Program-made: the position numbers and the translations under genes
The notes under the pieces: model-generated
The model's database searches: none
What the model saw: only the letters and a program-made list of their open reading frames with translations
What the model was told of the DNA's origin: nothing
Assembly (NCBI GenBank): GCA_028564705.1
Contig: JAPXFQ010002824.1
Span: 1,578,501-1,642,500 of the forward strand
Source: Apricaphanius iberus
Taxonomy: Eukaryota; Chordata; Actinopteri; Cyprinodontiformes; Aphaniidae
Direction of reading: 5' to 3'
Length of the DNA stretch: 64,000 nt
Shown: in pieces, positions 1 to 62,402 of the stretch
Layout: every line of letters begins with the position of its first letter
How positions within the stretch are numbered: position 1 is the stretch's first letter

Positions 1-946
1 TCATGATTTTAACTGACCAGCATCAGCTGGAATGGACATTTTAGGGTAAAACTTGTATTGTAAGAAAGTTATGAATGGATCTATAGTGCTTAGTGGCATA
101 ACAGCTATAATCAGAATAATGGAGACAGCTAAATAACTGTTGTGTAGTTAACACACCCTAAAAGCACAGAGTGTGTGCAATGCATGCCTGTGCACATTCA
201 AGTAACAATACTGGTCAGAACAGGAGCATGAAATGCAATCTCTATCTGAATACTATATTTTTTATTATTACAGTTTTTGATACTAGCCACCATTCATCAT
301 TCATTGAGTAACAGGATGAGTAGTCTCCCAACAAAGTAGTGTATATTCCAACTCTATAGGTTGTTGGTGTGTTAGGTATCCAAGCTAATCCTCTCAAACC
401 ACATTTTTCCTGAGTTCCACCTCCTCAATTGGTCAAATAAACAGATCAATCTAGACTTTTTTCAACTTATTTAAAAACTGAAAACTTTTCTTTAGCTACT
501 TGTATCTTGGGTGTCTGAGTGCAGCGACGTCATACCTCTTTGGCTTCTTTCTCAGCTGCCTTGTGCTCTCTTTTGACCTTTTTTCAATTATTTGATAGAT
601 TACTTGATTTTGATCATGAAAATCAATAAAGCTATCATAACTACACACCAAAACACAACTGAAATGGAATATACACATAAAAAACAAACATAAGTAGTCT
701 ACCCTTTTATTAGCCTAATGCTACACCATAACATCCAGCTCAAAAACGTTGGGCCATAAATTACTTTAATGCAGTTCACAAGCATAAAAAAAAAAAAAAT
801 GAGTTTAAGTAAGGTAAGATTATTATTTTTTTATTCTTGTATAGCTACTCTATGCCAAAAAGCAAACAAGAAATATTGAGTTTCCTCCAGACGTCTGGCA
901 AATTGAAAGTATATATAAAAAATATTTTAAAATATCAAGTCACTGA

Positions 947-1008
<62 letters not shown>

Positions 1009-1108
1009 ACGCTGTATAAATAAGCTTACAGTCCAATAGACCATGATGTGTATCCGTGCCACCAGTCTTTAAAAGCAGTTTCAGTTATGTCAGCAAGTTC
1101 GTACTTAC
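1..1108 (-). other. Intron 1 (part) of the RBM24-like gene
   Basis: No second RRM exon is visible here, so intron 1 continues off the window. The stretch is AT-rich and holds a TA microsatellite at 952-1006. Nothing else is recognised. Confidence 0.6.
952..1006. repeat. (TA)n microsatellite
   Basis: About 27 uninterrupted TA units in the intron of the RBM24-like gene. Open reading frames across it are artefacts of the repeat. Confidence 0.95.
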
Positions 1109-1276
1109 AAATCCATAACCTCTGGATTTCCCCGTCTGCCGATCGGTGATAACAACTGCCTCCTCGATGTCTCCAAACACTTCAAAGTACTTTCTCAGGC
1201 TGGAGTCAGTGGTGTGATAAGGAAGGCCTCCCACGAAGATCTTGGTAAAAGTAGTGTCTTTCTGTGCCGAGTGCAT
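1109..1276 (-). CDS. rbm24: RBM24-type RNA-binding protein, first coding exon (partial gene)
   Basis: This exon encodes the first 56 residues of an RRM protein of the RBM24/RBM38 family, which binds U-rich/GU-rich mRNA and controls splicing and stability, RBM24 mainly in muscle and heart. The peptide starts [20 protein letters not shown], with RNP2 at IFVGGL (residues 13-18), and ends at KSRGYGF, seven residues of the RNP1 octamer. The exon ends exactly after TTT with a strong donor (gtaagt), so an intron splits RNP1 before its last residue. The ATG at 1276 is the natural start because the family begins MH-x-x-QKDTT. RBM24 and RBM38 are almost identical here. I prefer RBM24 because kif13a and nhlrc1 are its neighbours, as in the human 6p22.3 region recalled from memory. 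Remaining exons are off the left edge. Confidence 0.88.
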
Positions 1277-1600
1277 GATTTGTGGAGTGTGAAGTGTCCC
1301 GGTAGAAGTTTTTGTTTTTTTTTGTTTTCTAGGTTAAAATGAGGGGAAGGAAACGCGTGTGGTTGAACGGTAAGGTGGTGTGACGGACTGACAGAGAACC
1401 TGAACCAGGAGGAGAACACCTGTTAGTTTGTTGTGAAGCTCTCAGGACCAGTTGTCAGCTCGTGTGACACGAAAACTTAACTCCGCCCACATCTGCAGAC
1501 CACCAGTCAGAGTTCAGGCTACCTATTGTTGCACAGCTGCTGCAACAGTGGCAAGGACGTTCAATGGAGGCCAGAGACATGGGCCTTTTGTTCTTTTTAA
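1277..1600 (-). promoter_or_regulatory. Putative 5' UTR/promoter of the RBM24-like gene
   Basis: The stretch directly upstream of the start codon contains an inverted GC-box-like CCGCCC at about 1483 and a CAGCTG E-box at 1534-1539. E-boxes would suit a muscle gene, but the placement is inference only. No clear TATA box or transcription start can be fixed. Confidence 0.35.
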
Positions 1601-4210
1601 ACATTGACTTGGAGTATTCATCTTTTACTCCGTTAAAAGTTTTGTAAAGTGTGTATCTGGGTGTATTAGTGTAAAATTTGTCCAGTCTAGTTTACATTCT
1701 TTTTGGGGAATCATCTAAACCAGGAGGCTGCATGTGGCCCTCTGCTGTGGCTGCTAATCTTTGCCAAAAATGCCACAGAAGAGAGCAAAGTTTAAAACTA
1801 TACAGATAAATGCAAAATAATAGCTCAGGCAGTTCGTCATAAGAGATGGGTATGGGTAACATTCCCGCAAAGAATTACACTAATAGTGTAATAAATATTA
1901 TTTCTACTAAAGTATTTATTTTTCAATATGTTGCAAACTATATTATTTTTCAGAATGTTTAAGTCAGTGAAGTTTATATTTAAAAAAGTCTATTTTAAGA
2001 AAAAAAATTACGATTAAAAACAATAAAATATATTGTTCTTTAACTTAAAAATGTGAATACATTTTCTATAGAAGGTATTACAAATACAAGTTTATTTGAA
2101 GAGTGGTGTTGCTTTTGTGTTTCTAAATTAACTTTATCTAGACAGATGGAAGTAATATATTTCAATTTGGGGTCTAGGATATTCATTTCTTTTTGGGGAT
2201 CTTGGTTTTCTTGTAGCTGGTACTTTCTCTTTGCCACCAGCATCAAAGAGACAGCGCATACTTGATTAACCAATTACTCAGAATCGGGGGAAGTCCAAGT
2301 ACACCGCAAGATTTAAGGAGATTGCAGATTTACAGGAATTGAAAACGTGCCTTGAAGTAATTCTAGTTTACCCCAGAGAATATCAGTTCAAACATGCATG
2401 TTAAATGCAAGTTATCGAGATGTGTTCTCGTCTTCTCCCCCACACCCAGGTTATGAAAGCTAGTAGCGAAACAAGTGTCACTGATCAAAGTTTTTCCTCC
2501 ACCCATATAGAACGTTTTACAGCCAGATGAGACAAAACATCTAACGAAAAAATAAGTTTGGAATAGCCAGAAAGAGGCTTTACATCTGCAAAACACTGTA
2601 CCAACTGTGATGCCAGGATGTGGTAGCATCATGCTTTGGGGCTACGTCATTGATGGATGGATATTTGGCTATGTGGAGGACAGTTAAAAAAAAAAACAGA
2701 TGAATGAACTGGATGACTCAGTGTATGGAGGAACAAAGGTACATATAACTTATTTAACAGCACTACAAAGCACAGTCTGACCGGCATAACTTTTAAAATA
2801 TAATATATACATCATGTAAATAATGTCGCAGGGAATAAGATTTAAAAATACAAATATTTCCATTCCTATGTGACAGCTGTCTGAAACCATACTGAATCAT
2901 CATATTTAACCAAATATCATATCGAAGCAAACCGCTATGGTTGTTTGAAATGAATAGACGACACACAGAAACTGATTGTAAATGTTCTATTCTAGAACAC
3001 TGTGTACCAATTAAAACAAGATACATTATAAATACAATTCTGTACAATAGTGTAAATACTATGTTCATATACATTTACATTAACTCCTTATTAGGGAGAG
3101 CAGCTTTGTTTTCATCTTTAAAGTAAGGTCTTGGGTTTGTTTTATTTAAGTGAAATTGCAGCTTGATTATTTTTCAGGCCAGGTCATAAATTTCATTAAA
3201 AAGAAACTTTAAAGGAAAACTGATCTTCCTACCTTAATTAACGTATAGTCTTGAATTGTTCATCCAATCCTCCATTAGGGAAAGATTGGAAATCCTGCAT
3301 TTCACATACCGTTTCAGATATGATTTATAACTCATTATACAGAGGATGTCTGCAAGTAACACAGAAAAGCAAGTATTTGTATATCCGGGCTTCTGAGCAT
3401 TGACTCACAGTCGTCAGGTTACGAATATCAAATCACTCCTGCATGGAAGACAGTCAGAGAGCTTCCCAAGAATCCTTTCCAGTGCAACCTTTTCTCATTC
3501 AGTCTCATGCGTAATGGGAATTATTCCCTCCACAGTGCTACAGTACATCAACAGGGTGATTCCTGCCCGCAAAAGCTGAAAGCTGCTCCCAGGTTTCGCA
3601 GATTTCTCCTGTTTTAACTTAACGTGGCATTGCTCCTACAGATATGGCACTAAGCTTTACGTGGACACTTGGATTTAAAGTGAGGACCTCCATGTATAGA
3701 TACAATAGAAAATACAACGTAACACTTGTAACAGCAGATATGGAACCGTAGTTCTTTGGTTAGCCCTGACTTAACATATTGATGTAAATATCAAAGTTTA
3801 TGAACAGTAGTACATTCTTAATCTTCGAATTCCAGATCACTTCATTATGAGCCTCAGAGAGGAGCGTGTTCTGTAATACAAAAATATTACATTTATTCTT
3901 CAAAAGAGACGTAAGAAAACTTAGGCGAATAATATTCCCAGACAAAAGTCAAGTCCTCTATAAAAATATGAGCATATAGAAAACTCAGATATGTGCATAG
4001 TGATTTTTTTTTTCAGTGAACAGCAACTACAAAATACTTCAGTAAAAGCACAGGTAAGATATGCCTTTTAGCAAAGCATCCACACCAGCAGAGCACATCA
4101 GCTCAGTGACGTGAGTGGTCAGAAATTCGCCTTCGGGGTCAGTCGCAGGATGTGAGCGGCCCACTTCTGCGTCCTTCCCACCCCTCAGAGAACAGGGTTG
4201 ACTTTGGGTT
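1601..4210. other. Intergenic spacer and probable kif13a 3' UTR
   Basis: The stretch separates the RBM24-like promoter from the kif13a stop codon. AATAAA-type signals readable on the minus strand occur at about 3141-3146 and 3891-3896, so the kif13a 3' UTR probably lies in the right half. A Tc1-like remnant sits near 2.6 kb. No coding exon is supported. Confidence 0.5.
2545..2690 (+). mobile_element. Tc1-like transposase relic
   Basis: The run reading like 'accaactgtgatgccagg' followed by 'gcatcatgctttggggct' matches the conserved stretch of fish Tc1-like transposase genes before the second catalytic aspartate. It is short and decayed, with no open frame and no terminal repeats seen. Confidence 0.5.
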
Positions 4211-54980
<50,770 letters not shown>

Positions 54981-55430
54981 TTTCGTTCACTTTTTGTTTT
55001 GTTTGGTTTTGTTTTACTCCCACCCTGTCTGGTCTGTCTGTCCGCCGAGCTACAAATGTATAGTCTGTAAATCCCCCGACAAGCAGCCTCGGATTTCTGC
55101 CAGACTAAAAACGCTTCAGCTGATGCTGATAATCGCAAATAGTCCCAAAGGAGTCCAGATTTCTTTTTAGAAACGTAGATAAGTCCATTTTTCTTCCTTT
55201 AGAGCAATCCGGGTTCTCTTCTTGTACGGATCGAGCCCTCTGCTCCAGCCCTGGACAGCATCCCTACCGCCATCTTCCACCGGGAGCACGACTGCTGTCC
55301 TCTGGCAGGGCTGGAGAGGCTGTGCCAAAGGAGGGGAAAGGATTTACGCACCGCGCCGCTCCTCATCGGGGAGGAGAAAGGCAACGGCGGAGAAATGCTC
55401 AACTGCTTCCTGACAAATGACTAACACCCA
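54981..55430 (-). promoter_or_regulatory. kif13a 5' UTR and GC-rich promoter region
   Basis: The sequence upstream of the kif13a ATG is locally GC-rich with several CpGs (for example 55210-55400), unlike the AT-rich surroundings, suggesting a CpG-type promoter. No TATA box or start site can be fixed. A short open frame at 55199-55402 is not supported. Confidence 0.5.
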
Positions 55431-57255
55431 ACAGGGATAAGGGTCAAGACGAGCCAGACCCGAGTATAGGATAAGGCATAATTTAGAGAAATTGGATAAT
55501 GTTAAAAAGCAAAACTATCTCTACACCCTACAGAAATAAAAACTGGCTGTGTATCAATAATTAAACCTTAATGAGATTGATCTTTAGATATATATATAAA
55601 AAACTATCAGTGAATAAATATACATTTTAATAATTCCTGTGAAATACTACATTTTCTTGACATTTAAAAGTCATAATTGGTCCATTTGTGCAGGTAGTGG
55701 TAGCCTTATTGGATTTTCTCAGCAAAAAAAGAGCAAAGAAAAAACAGGGAATGATTGTTGGAGTTGGACTTTGAAATAATAGCAGTTTTTGTCTTCACTA
55801 ACAGAGCAGAAATGTACATTTGCTTTGGTCAAGACACGACTCGAAACTTTAGAAATGTTTTTATTTAATATATTCGTTTATCTGTAGGCATGTTCATCTA
55901 TATAACTGTTACAAGCGTTGATTTGTTATGAAGAAACAGCGCCTCTTACAGACACAGAATACTATGGTCACAGTTGAAAATAAGAAAATGAGCCAATTTG
56001 TTTCGTTTGTCTATGATAGTGGTTATGAAAAAAAAATAAACAAAAATTCAGTGATAAATTATACTCATCGGGATTTGACCACAAGATTAGAAAACCGACC
56101 CTACTCAGTATTTATCGTCCTGTGCTTTTTGTAATTGTTGGGTCAACCACATTTACATTGCCTCCTGCCTGCATTTGGGTTCCTTCACAAAAAGAAAAAA
56201 AGTACTTCAATGCCTAATGTTGACATGAAATAGTTTTTTCACATAACTAAGCTGCAGTGTAAATGTTAACAAGCACAGAATTTCTCTTTTTTGTTAGCAT
56301 GTTTTTGTAACCCTTTTTTAACTACCTCTGAAAACGATTTTTGCAATCTCTGCTTACAAGAAACATGTTGGTATTCTTACTAGATGCTTTTTTTTATTTT
56401 ATTTTTTTATTCTTACCTGATGCTTGTATACAAAAATTTGAAGTTGGAAATCCCAAGTCAGAATTGAAGATTTAGCATGCCGATAAGTTAAAGTTATCAC
56501 TGTTGCAGTAACAAACCATTTCCACATTTGACCGTTTTGTACTTCAGCAGACACAATCTAGGAATTGAATGGCAAAGAATCACTTGAAAAAGCAAGAGAT
56601 CATTTGAAGCCATATAACTACTTCATGTAACCTGTTCAGTTGAATTACATGCTGCATAAATCTGACTTTGGCATCAAGAAAACATAGAGGGAAAAAAAGC
56701 CTTCAGCAGTCCCATTTGTAGTTTTCCACAAGTAATGTAGCTCCAGAAGAAACTGTTCAGTTAATGGAAAGATGAAAGCAATACAAGAAAGAAGAAAACC
56801 TTTTAGAGGATGCAGAAAACTTGACATCAGGGTGATGGTTTAGCTTCCAGCTGGACAATGTATTCAAACAGAAATGCTTCTTAGCTATTTACAGCAAGGA
56901 AATCTTAGTTTAGAAACCAACACATCACAACTTGAACCGTACATATCTAAGTGCTTGATCGTGGAGGTATCCTGGTTAGAAAAAGCATGAAAAACCTCAG
57001 TTTTATCCTGTTGGTGAAAATCTTAACTTCTAAATCTGACCCAGATGGGACAAGGTCCACACTGGTTATATAGTGTACACCCAGCAAATAATAAGTATCC
57101 TACAAACAACGGAGTACCTGTGTAGAAATATTTTAAAACCACAAACAATAAAAACAACCAAACAGGTTATTACTTTTGACCCAAACTAATTTTATTCCGT
57201 TTTTTTCTTCACCATACCTTCTTTTACATTCTTGTAACAAAACATACATGTTGCA
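55431..57255. other. Intergenic spacer between kif13a promoter and nhlrc1
   Basis: AT-rich, with a Tc1-like relic at 56.64-56.90 kb. The right part probably includes the nhlrc1 3' UTR. No exon is supported. Confidence 0.55.
56640..56900 (+). mobile_element. Tc1-like relic
   Basis: Phrases 'accttttagaggatgcaga', 'aaacttgacatcagggtgat' and 'cttccagctggacaatgta' follow the order of the region around the second catalytic aspartate in fish Tc1-like transposases. Decayed. Confidence 0.5.
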
Positions 57256-58455
57256 TCAAGCATCAGGCGTTTTAGAATACATCTTCACTGTATGGTCGCC
57301 ACCATCCACAGTTATGAGTGTGTTGTTCAGTAGCACCAACCCAGCGGGGCGAATGAGATGGTCCCCAACAAGAGGCGTCAGGACTGGATGGTTCTGAATG
57401 TTTCCTAAGCTACAAATCAATCCCTGATCGGAGTCAGAAACAACCATGTCTCCACTGCTGCTGAAAGCGACATCTGATATGTTGAACCTGAAGGAGGATT
57501 GCAGGGTCAGGCTGAAATTATCCATCTGGTAAAGAAGGTGGAAGTCTTTCGTGAACACTTTCAATTTTCTGTTGAGGTGCCCTTCTCTTGGATGCTCCAA
57601 CACTGCTGTGTTTCCATTTTTTTGACAGTGTGCCACAGCTTTGGGAAACTGAAGGTTGGCTATGACTGTTTGATTCTCTAGGATAAGTCCATGACCGAAG
57701 TTGACTTTTATTCGGAGCAGCGTGCCAACCTGGCAGTCTGAAACCAGGATGTGCCCACAACTGTCTGTGTCCACACCCCAAGGAAGCTGGAAGCAATCTT
57801 TGACTGTAACCACGTGTATCCCCCTGGATGTGAAAACCTTCACAGCTTTATCCCCTGCATCTGTTACTATGACATAGCCAGTAGGACTCACTGCCACATC
57901 CATTGGGTAACAGATGTCCCCATTGCCTGTTCCTCTTTCTCCAAAACTGTGCAGCTTCCTCCCTTGTTGGTTGAACACCACCACTCTCTTCTCTCCATCA
58001 TGCACCACGACCACTCCCCCCATAGATCCCGAAATTGCTATTCCAGTGGGGTTGATGAGAGTCCCCCAGCCCCCAAATGCTGCAAGAAGATGCAGAGCCG
58101 TTTCCGAGATAAATCCTCCTTTGGCCCTGTGAGGGGGAGCAGAGGCGGAAGGTTTTTGGGACGAAAGGAGCTCTTGCAGGTCACTGACAACCTGGCAATG
58201 GGAGGTGCTGTCAACACTGCACAGCTGTCGACAGAACGGGCACTCCAGCTTCCTCAGGAGAGGGTGGGACAAAACCGTGATGCATTCCAGACAGAGTACA
58301 TGACCACAGGAAAGGTTCTGCGGTCTGTGCTCCCTCTGTTGTGAGTTAAACTTCTCAAAGCAGACTTTACACTCCAGTAAATTGATCTGTATCTCTCTCA
58401 GGGTCTCCTCTGGACTCAGACAGCCACGATGTGGGAGAGCAGGACTCTGGTCCAT
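57256..58455 (-). CDS. nhlrc1: E3 ubiquitin ligase malin (NHLRC1), single exon
   Basis: A 399-residue intronless frame close in length to mammalian malin (395). Malin ubiquitinates glycogen-metabolism proteins in a complex with laforin; loss causes Lafora disease in mammals. The N-terminal RING has C29, C32, C50, H52, C55, C58, C72 and C75 (LLECKVCFEKF, LSCGHVLCLEC, LECPFC). C29 corresponds to the human residue mutated as C26S. Six NHL-type beta-propeller blades follow (about 110-399), with FGGWGTLINPTGIAISG, YPMDVAVSPTGYVIVTDAGD and LPWGVDTDSCGHILVSD as clear blades. The start MDQS at 58455 puts the RING at the expected distance. It lies about 2.3 kb upstream of the kif13a start on the same strand, matching the mammalian neighbourhood. 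Confidence 0.95.
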   Translation of the reverse strand: MDQSPALPHRGCLSPEETLREIQINLLECKVCFEKFNSQQREHRPQNLSCGHVLCLECITVLSHPLLRKLECPFCRQLCSVDSTSHCQVVSDLQELLSSQKPSASAPPHRAKGGFISETALHLLAAFGGWGTLINPTGIAISGSMGGVVVVHDGEKRVVVFNQQGRKLHSFGERGTGNGDICYPMDVAVSPTGYVIVTDAGDKAVKVFTSRGIHVVTVKDCFQLPWGVDTDSCGHILVSDCQVGTLLRIKVNFGHGLILENQTVIANLQFPKAVAHCQKNGNTAVLEHPREGHLNRKLKVFTKDFHLLYQMDNFSLTLQSSFRFNISDVAFSSSGDMVVSDSDQGLICSLGNIQNHPVLTPLVGDHLIRPAGLVLLNNTLITVDGGDHTVKMYSKTPDA

Positions 58456-58930
58456 TATGGATGAAACAGACCGATATCCTGGCAGTCTGTGCTGAGGTAG
58501 TTCAACTAACAGGTGCTGACTGAATAAGGTTCAAAAACCCAAATTGAAAATCTGTGAATTTCAGGCGATATGATGAAGAAAGACGAAGAGAACAAAATGG
58601 ACTGGAGAAGCTCAGTGTTTACATGTCCTTAGCTGTTAGGCCTCAGTAATCACGTGATGATTTCAATCTGAGGCTCTCTGCTGCCCTCTTTTGGAAATAA
58701 CCTCAAACATATAGCTAAGCTTATAAAATATAGTTGTCTGTTTAACTCCATGATCATTGAAGTTAAGGAGTATAATTAAGAATACATGAAAGGTTTTCAG
58801 TTCCTAAGGTGAATTGTGTACATGTATTGCTGTTATTTACAATTTTCCCCTTGTTGAAGTATTTACACCACTTGAATTGTGGAGTTGGAAATCAATACAA
58901 CTGCATAACTGAAGTGGGGGGGATCTGAAT
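58456..58930. other. Upstream region of nhlrc1
   Basis: Contains the presumed nhlrc1 promoter and 5' UTR. I see no TATA box or motif strong enough to name. Confidence 0.4.
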
Positions 58931-59985
58931 TTTTTTCATACCAAATAGCCTTAATTAAATTCACAAGAGCTGCATTTCGTTGTACTGAACCTCCCTTGCT
59001 CTTGAGAACCATAAATGAAATCTAGTGCAACCATTTGCTATAAGAAATTCCCAAATCAGTGAAAGAAAATGTTTCCCTGTGTGTAATATAAGTTCTGTTG
59101 AGGTTTCAGAGATTCGCTGCATAACACTAAGAAACAAAAACAACAATGAAGGCCAACAGTTGTCATGGCAACAGTTGACAAGAAGTTCAAATCTAGGTTA
59201 TTGAACAGTATTCAAAGTTATTAATGTTTTACAGAGAACTCTTTAATCAATTGTCCAGAAGCAGAAAGCACAAGAAATAAACAGAAACTTATGAAGGTGT
59301 GCTGGTTTGCTTAAACTGAAATACTGAAAATAAGAGCATTCATCACAGAAGCAGGCAAAATACTTATGTAGTCTGTGGAGGAGCTGCATAAATCCAAAGC
59401 TCAGTAGTGCCTGTTCATGGGGTAACTACCAATTGTACACTTCACAAATGTGACCATTGTGGAAGAGTGGAAAGAGGAAATCGATTGTTAAAAGCACAAG
59501 CTGTCCAGTATTAAGTTTGACACTGGTCACTAGTAAGGTCACAGTAGACATGCGGAAGACCGTTCTCTGCTTTGACAAGACGGAAACTGATTCAAGACGG
59601 TATGTGTTGTGGAAAAAGATCGCTACAGATCACCCTGAACACACACAGTGGTGACAGCATCATGCTGTAGGGATGCTTTTCTTCAGCAGATCTGTGTGGT
59701 CCAAATTCCAGGCTAATACAGATAAAAATCGATATTTGCAAATGTAATTTTGCAAAACTGATAGACCGATCAAAAAGGACTTGCAGTTGGAATTACATCA
59801 AGGTAGTTATATTTTGTCTCATGGTAGCGGAATACAAATGCATGATATACATCTCAGATTTGGATGTTTCCACAGCACTTTGTATTCATTTATTTAAAGA
59901 AAGAAAGAAAATACTGTGTAGGTGTAACATGATAATGTGTGAAAAAGGTCAATGGGTAAAAAGTATGTAGCGAGGCCCTATAAAT
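58930..59985 (+). mobile_element. Decayed Tc1-like element
   Basis: Phrases such as 'ctgtggaggagctgcataaa', 'ttgtggaagagtggaaagag' and 'atcaccctgaacacacacag', then 'cagcatcatgctgtaggga' and 'gatgcttttcttcagcag', follow the order of a fish Tc1-like transposase gene. The right end 'gtaacatgataatgtgtgaa' matches the terminal-repeat type. Stops and gaps show it is dead. Confidence 0.65.
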
Positions 59986-61606
59986 GCATTAGGAAGCTAT
60001 TTCTGTATGACTTTCATGATGTGCAGCCAGAATGAAATGTGACTCCAGAGAGGCAGTGCTGAAGTCAGCCAATCCAGGCGCACTTACTTCCTGCAGGGGT
60101 GTCCTTCAGAGCTTGAACAAGATTATTCAAGATACACTACTGCCAAGTAAAAAAATAACAAGTTAAATCAAGCTATAAAGAAGACCTAAATGTTCCCAGT
60201 TCTTAATCTAAAAAGTAGGATTGTAAAAAAGGAAACTAAAAAATACACAAAGATTGAAAATAAAGAGGAAATGTAAAACATTTTAATATGTTGACTTTTT
60301 TTTCACAGTGAAACAAACAGCACAGGTCATGTTCAACAGTAATGTATTTGGCAAAATGAAAAGTAAATCCAGACATTGTACCATTTACAAAGCCTAATGT
60401 TGCCCGGGAGACTGCTTGACTGAGGCCAGCATTTGGATTGTTGATAGGAGTAATATCTTGGTGCTGAGATGATACTGCTAGAACAAAATGAGCTCCTCCA
60501 GGCAAGAGTATTCAACAACAGAGAGCTTAGATTTAGTCTAAATACGGACTGAGAAGCGTTAGGAATAAGAAATAATTCCATGCAAACAGGCACAAGTCGT
60601 GAATTAAAATATTACAATGACAGAAGAAAATACTTGTGTTCAGGTTTAGATCATATAAAGACTCTGTCCTACAGTTGTAACTTTTTTTTTCATCAGAACA
60701 CTTGATTTAACAGTCATGCAAAAGAAATAAATGGAACAAGAAGGCTGCCAGTAAAAGAAAACCACCTGCACAACATGCAAACATCTGAATAATTGCCCTC
60801 TTTTCTCAGTACATTAAAATGTAGAAATTATTAAAGTAACATAGCAGCCACAGGTGGAGAGGGAAAGTAAAGTCACTCTGGATCACAATAGTTCACATAA
60901 TACTTGAACATTACAAAATGTACAGTATTTTCAAGGAAAACCTCCTACAAAGTGCTTTAACTGTGTGCTTCATTACAACTTCGACAAACCTCAGTCAAAC
61001 ACACTAACAAGCTAAAGCTGTCTGGCATTAAAATTCTGCCCACATTCAAGTTAAAAAAATAATCAAACTAAAAAAAACAAGACAATACATATGTTTAGGA
61101 TGTAAATAGATCACAAGGGAAGGATACGAGTATATATATAAAATAAAAAAAAGACCTAGAAACATACAGGCTCCAAATAAAGTGATCAAATCTTTAAAAT
61201 GGCTTCTGACATCGAAATGTTTTGAACCAACTTACTGTCGTTCAGTCAAATGTACATCAGTGATATTGTGTCAGAGGAAACGCGTGATTTAAAAGCTACA
61301 ATGAACATCTAGTCACCACTGGAGTCGCTTTCATTCTCCCACACAGCCACAGAGTGTCTCGCTCTCAGTCACACACAAAGAAATCTGTGATTAGTGGTTT
61401 AGGATCTTCTTCAGCACAAACTGCGATGTGTATCTCTGTAGTTGTAGTCGCTACACCTTCATTATGACTCAGCGATAACCTGTTCATTAACTTTGTCTCA
61501 TCTGCTGTCTGCTCTTTCTATCTCTCTCTCTCTCCAGAAAATGACGGCGGTGGCGGTGGATTTTCAGAATTTACAGCAGAATGAGCTTGTTGGGTGTCTC
61601 AGCTTC
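59986..61606 (-). other. Probable 3' UTR of the unrecognised gene and spacer
   Basis: Sequence downstream of the stop codon at 61607. The stretch nearest the stop is likely 3' UTR, with a CTCTCT tract at about 61521-61536. No polyadenylation site can be chosen with confidence and no other exon is seen. Confidence 0.45.
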
Positions 61607-61689
61607 CTATTGGCTGTCGATGCCGTTTAAAGGTTTGTTATACCCTCTTCGTCTGATCGTAGGGCTCTCACCGTTTGCGTCTGTGTCAT
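61607..61689 (-). CDS. Unrecognised gene, last coding exon
   Basis: After a cttttcag acceptor the exon completes an Asp codon and encodes DTDANGESPTIRRRGYNKPL and NGIDSQ, then TAG. With the exon at 62336-62402 it forms an acidic then basic hydrophilic C-terminal tail. I do not recognise the protein. The charged tail could belong to a membrane or adaptor protein, but that is a guess. Confidence 0.68.
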
Positions 61690-62335
61690 CTGAAAAGTGA
61701 AATGTATATATATTAAGACAAAAATACATACAAAATGCATATTTACAGTTCCAACACATTTTTATAACATCCAGGAGATTTGAATGCAAGATAAACTGAC
61801 TTAAGAGCTTTTATAGAAAGTGAGTCTTACCTGTAGACTCCAAAAACATAATTTTTGCTTCTGCTTTTCATGATCGACATGAATCTGGACCATTCTAAAG
61901 TACTTTCAGATTCTTTACAGCATAGTTTGAGAACACTGGTATTTTTATCAAATTTTTGTAAAATACAAAAATAATGCAGTTTTGGTGCTTATTTTAGCAT
62001 TTTAATCAAATATAGTTCAAAGTTCACCTCAGCATAAACTTAAACTTGTCTAGATTCCAAAAAATTAAAGAAACTGACATTTTTTCTTATACGTGAATGA
62101 GTGTGCACTTAGATTTTAAATATTAAATTTTTGTCCTATAAAATGAACTTTTTTTCCAAATCCAATTTGATCTTTTCAATACTTATTGACAACTGGAAAC
62201 TGACAAAAAGCAATCCCTGTAAGTTTTCGAGACTCTGAAGGAACCCAGAATGAAATACTTGAGCAGACACTAGGGGTCAGTGTTGCACAAAAAGACAAAC
62301 GTGGACATTGACTGACAACAAGAGAGATTCCCTAC

Positions 62336-62402
62336 CTTTAAATTCTCCCGAAATGTGGTCAGGAGACTCTGTGTAATTACTGTCCTCACACTCTGAAAGG
62401 CC
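62336..62402 (-). CDS. Unrecognised gene, penultimate exon
   Basis: Flanked by a tctcacag acceptor and a gtaggg donor. It encodes GLSECEDSNYTESPDHISGE and FK plus one base. Its phase-1 end fits the next exon exactly, giving FK-DD-TDANGE. Upstream exons lie beyond the window. Homology is not recognised. Confidence 0.65.

Noticed and set aside
57751..58344. 197-codon plus-strand frame opposite nhlrc1
   Set aside because: Shadow of the malin gene; the minus-strand frame has clear RING and NHL motifs.
59457..59654. 65-codon plus-strand frame
   Set aside because: Part of a decayed Tc1-like relic, not a host gene.
61607..62402. Naming the terminal exons as a phosphatidylserine synthase-like tail
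   Set aside because: Only a faint resemblance of an acidic E-C-E-D stretch followed by arginines; too weak, and genomic neighbours give no support.
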